Position numbers and translations under genes: made by a program. A stretch of 64,000 nt of DNA. It comes from Paenibacillus silviterrae. GTDB taxonomy: Bacteria; Bacillota; Bacilli; Paenibacillales; NBRC-103111. Within the stretch, counting starts at the first letter, position 1, and each line of letters starts with the position of its first letter. The notes beneath the pieces were generated by a model. It was not told where the DNA came from and did not search any database. It was given only the letters and a program-made list of their open reading frames with translations. The stretch is taken from contig NZ_JASKUT010000001.1 in the NCBI RefSeq assembly GCF_030167925.1, positions 558,001 through 622,000 on the forward strand, in the 5' to 3' direction. Shown piece after piece: positions 63,603 through 64,000 of the stretch.

Positions 63603-64000
63603 ATGAGGTTCCGCGATGTATTCTCCATCATTGGCCCGGCCATGATCGGTCCGTCCAGCTCGCATACGGCCGGCGCTTTGCGCATAGGCCGGGTGGGCTA
63701 TCAATTACTTGGGAGTCGCCCGGAGCGGGCTAGAATCACACTGTACGGTTCCTTCGCCGAAACCTATGCGGGACACGGTACGGATCTGGCGCTTATAGGC
63801 GGTTTACTCGGCAGAAGCGAGAATGATCCGGGGATTGCGAGAGCGAGGGAGCTGGCTCAAGCGCAGGGGATGGACACGGAATTCATTAAAGCGAAGGCAG
63901 CCGCCGAGCATCCGAATACCGTCTCATTACAGCTTCAGAGACTGGAAGAAGGCTTGGAGCTGACGGGGGCATCCATCGGCGGTGGGAATATTGTGATTCG
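63603..64000 (+). CDS. sdaAB: L-serine ammonia-lyase beta subunit, 5' part
   Basis: Open frame from ATG 63603 to the window end, 132 codons visible. The N-terminus MRFRDVFSIIGPAMIGPSSS, then HTAGALRIGRVG, matches SdaAB, the beta subunit of the iron-sulphur L-serine dehydratase; the later ASIGGGNIVI also fits. Six bases after the aldolase stop, hence the same operon. The alpha subunit would be expected just beyond the window. Confidence 0.9.
   Translation, partial: MRFRDVFSIIGPAMIGPSSSHTAGALRIGRVGYQLLGSRPERARITLYGSFAETYAGHGTDLALIGGLLGRSENDPGIARARELAQAQGMDTEFIKAKAAAEHPNTVSLQLQRLEEGLELTGASIGGGNIVI

Overview
The window looks like a chromosomal segment of a Gram-positive, spore-forming, plant-polysaccharide-degrading Bacillota, most likely Paenibacillus or a close relative. 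This is inferred from strong AGGAGG-type ribosome sites, YesM/YesN-type two-component systems next to sugar-binding lipoproteins, SLH/LysM/3D wall proteins, copper-amine-oxidase-type N-terminal domains, many glycoside hydrolases and sigma-A promoters. No rRNA, tRNA or CRISPR array was seen.

Layout. (1) 0-15.5 kb, carbohydrate sensing and breakdown: the end of a YesM-type kinase, its YesN-type regulator, a sugar-binding lipoprotein, a GH38 alpha-mannosidase, a convergent GH31 glycosidase with a divergent AraC regulator, then a membrane-tethered sugar-binding protein + kinase + regulator trio beside a sugar-porter MFS transporter. (2) 15.5-17.2 kb: three tandem ~113-bp repeats, the second split by an intact 1262-bp IS3-family element with a 3-bp target duplication. 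(3) 17.2-19.5 kb, minus strand: an SLH-LysM-3D wall protein and a copper-amine-oxidase-N-like protein. (4) 19.6-36.2 kb: two divergent operons sharing a perfect 11-bp inverted repeat. The minus operon encodes a 56-aa membrane peptide, a zinc-ribbon membrane protein and a large anchored protein. The plus operon encodes a vWA protein, a tubulin/FtsZ-like GTPase, an 803-aa unknown, a polytopic vWA protein, a small beta-rich protein, a zinc-ribbon P-loop GTPase and a large membrane protein resembling GAP1-N2 (GTPase-associated) proteins. This is the best candidate for a little-described system: inward-facing GTPases coupled to outward-facing vWA and Ig-like domains. (5) 36.2-37.8 kb: a VOC protein and an ECF-like sigma factor fused to a VOC domain. 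(6) 37.9-46.6 kb: a pectin/rhamnogalacturonan-to-rhamnose pathway (PL22 lyase, CE12 esterase, aldolase-dehydrogenase, ASRT-family protein, RhaA, RhaB, DeoR regulator). (7) 46.7-48.9 kb: a TetR regulator, its probable membrane-protein target and a transglutaminase-like protein.

(8) 48.9-58.9 kb: two agmatinase/ureohydrolase paralogues flank an AmiR-like ANTAR antiterminator gene. Each paralogue is preceded by a good sigma-A promoter and a leader in which an AATGGG hexaloop hairpin overlaps an intrinsic terminator, the layout expected of ANTAR-controlled attenuation. The second paralogue continues into a complete Opp/Dpp-type ABC transporter and an MFS gene, suggesting uptake and hydrolysis of a guanidino compound as nitrogen source.

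(9) 59-64 kb: an orphan sugar-binding lipoprotein, an ~0.8-kb array of ~112-bp tandem repeats containing a 33-bp solo end of the same IS found at 15.8 kb, and an operon of a dehydrogenase/epimerase, a dihydrodipicolinate-synthase-like aldolase and the start of L-serine dehydratase beta subunit, which runs off the window.
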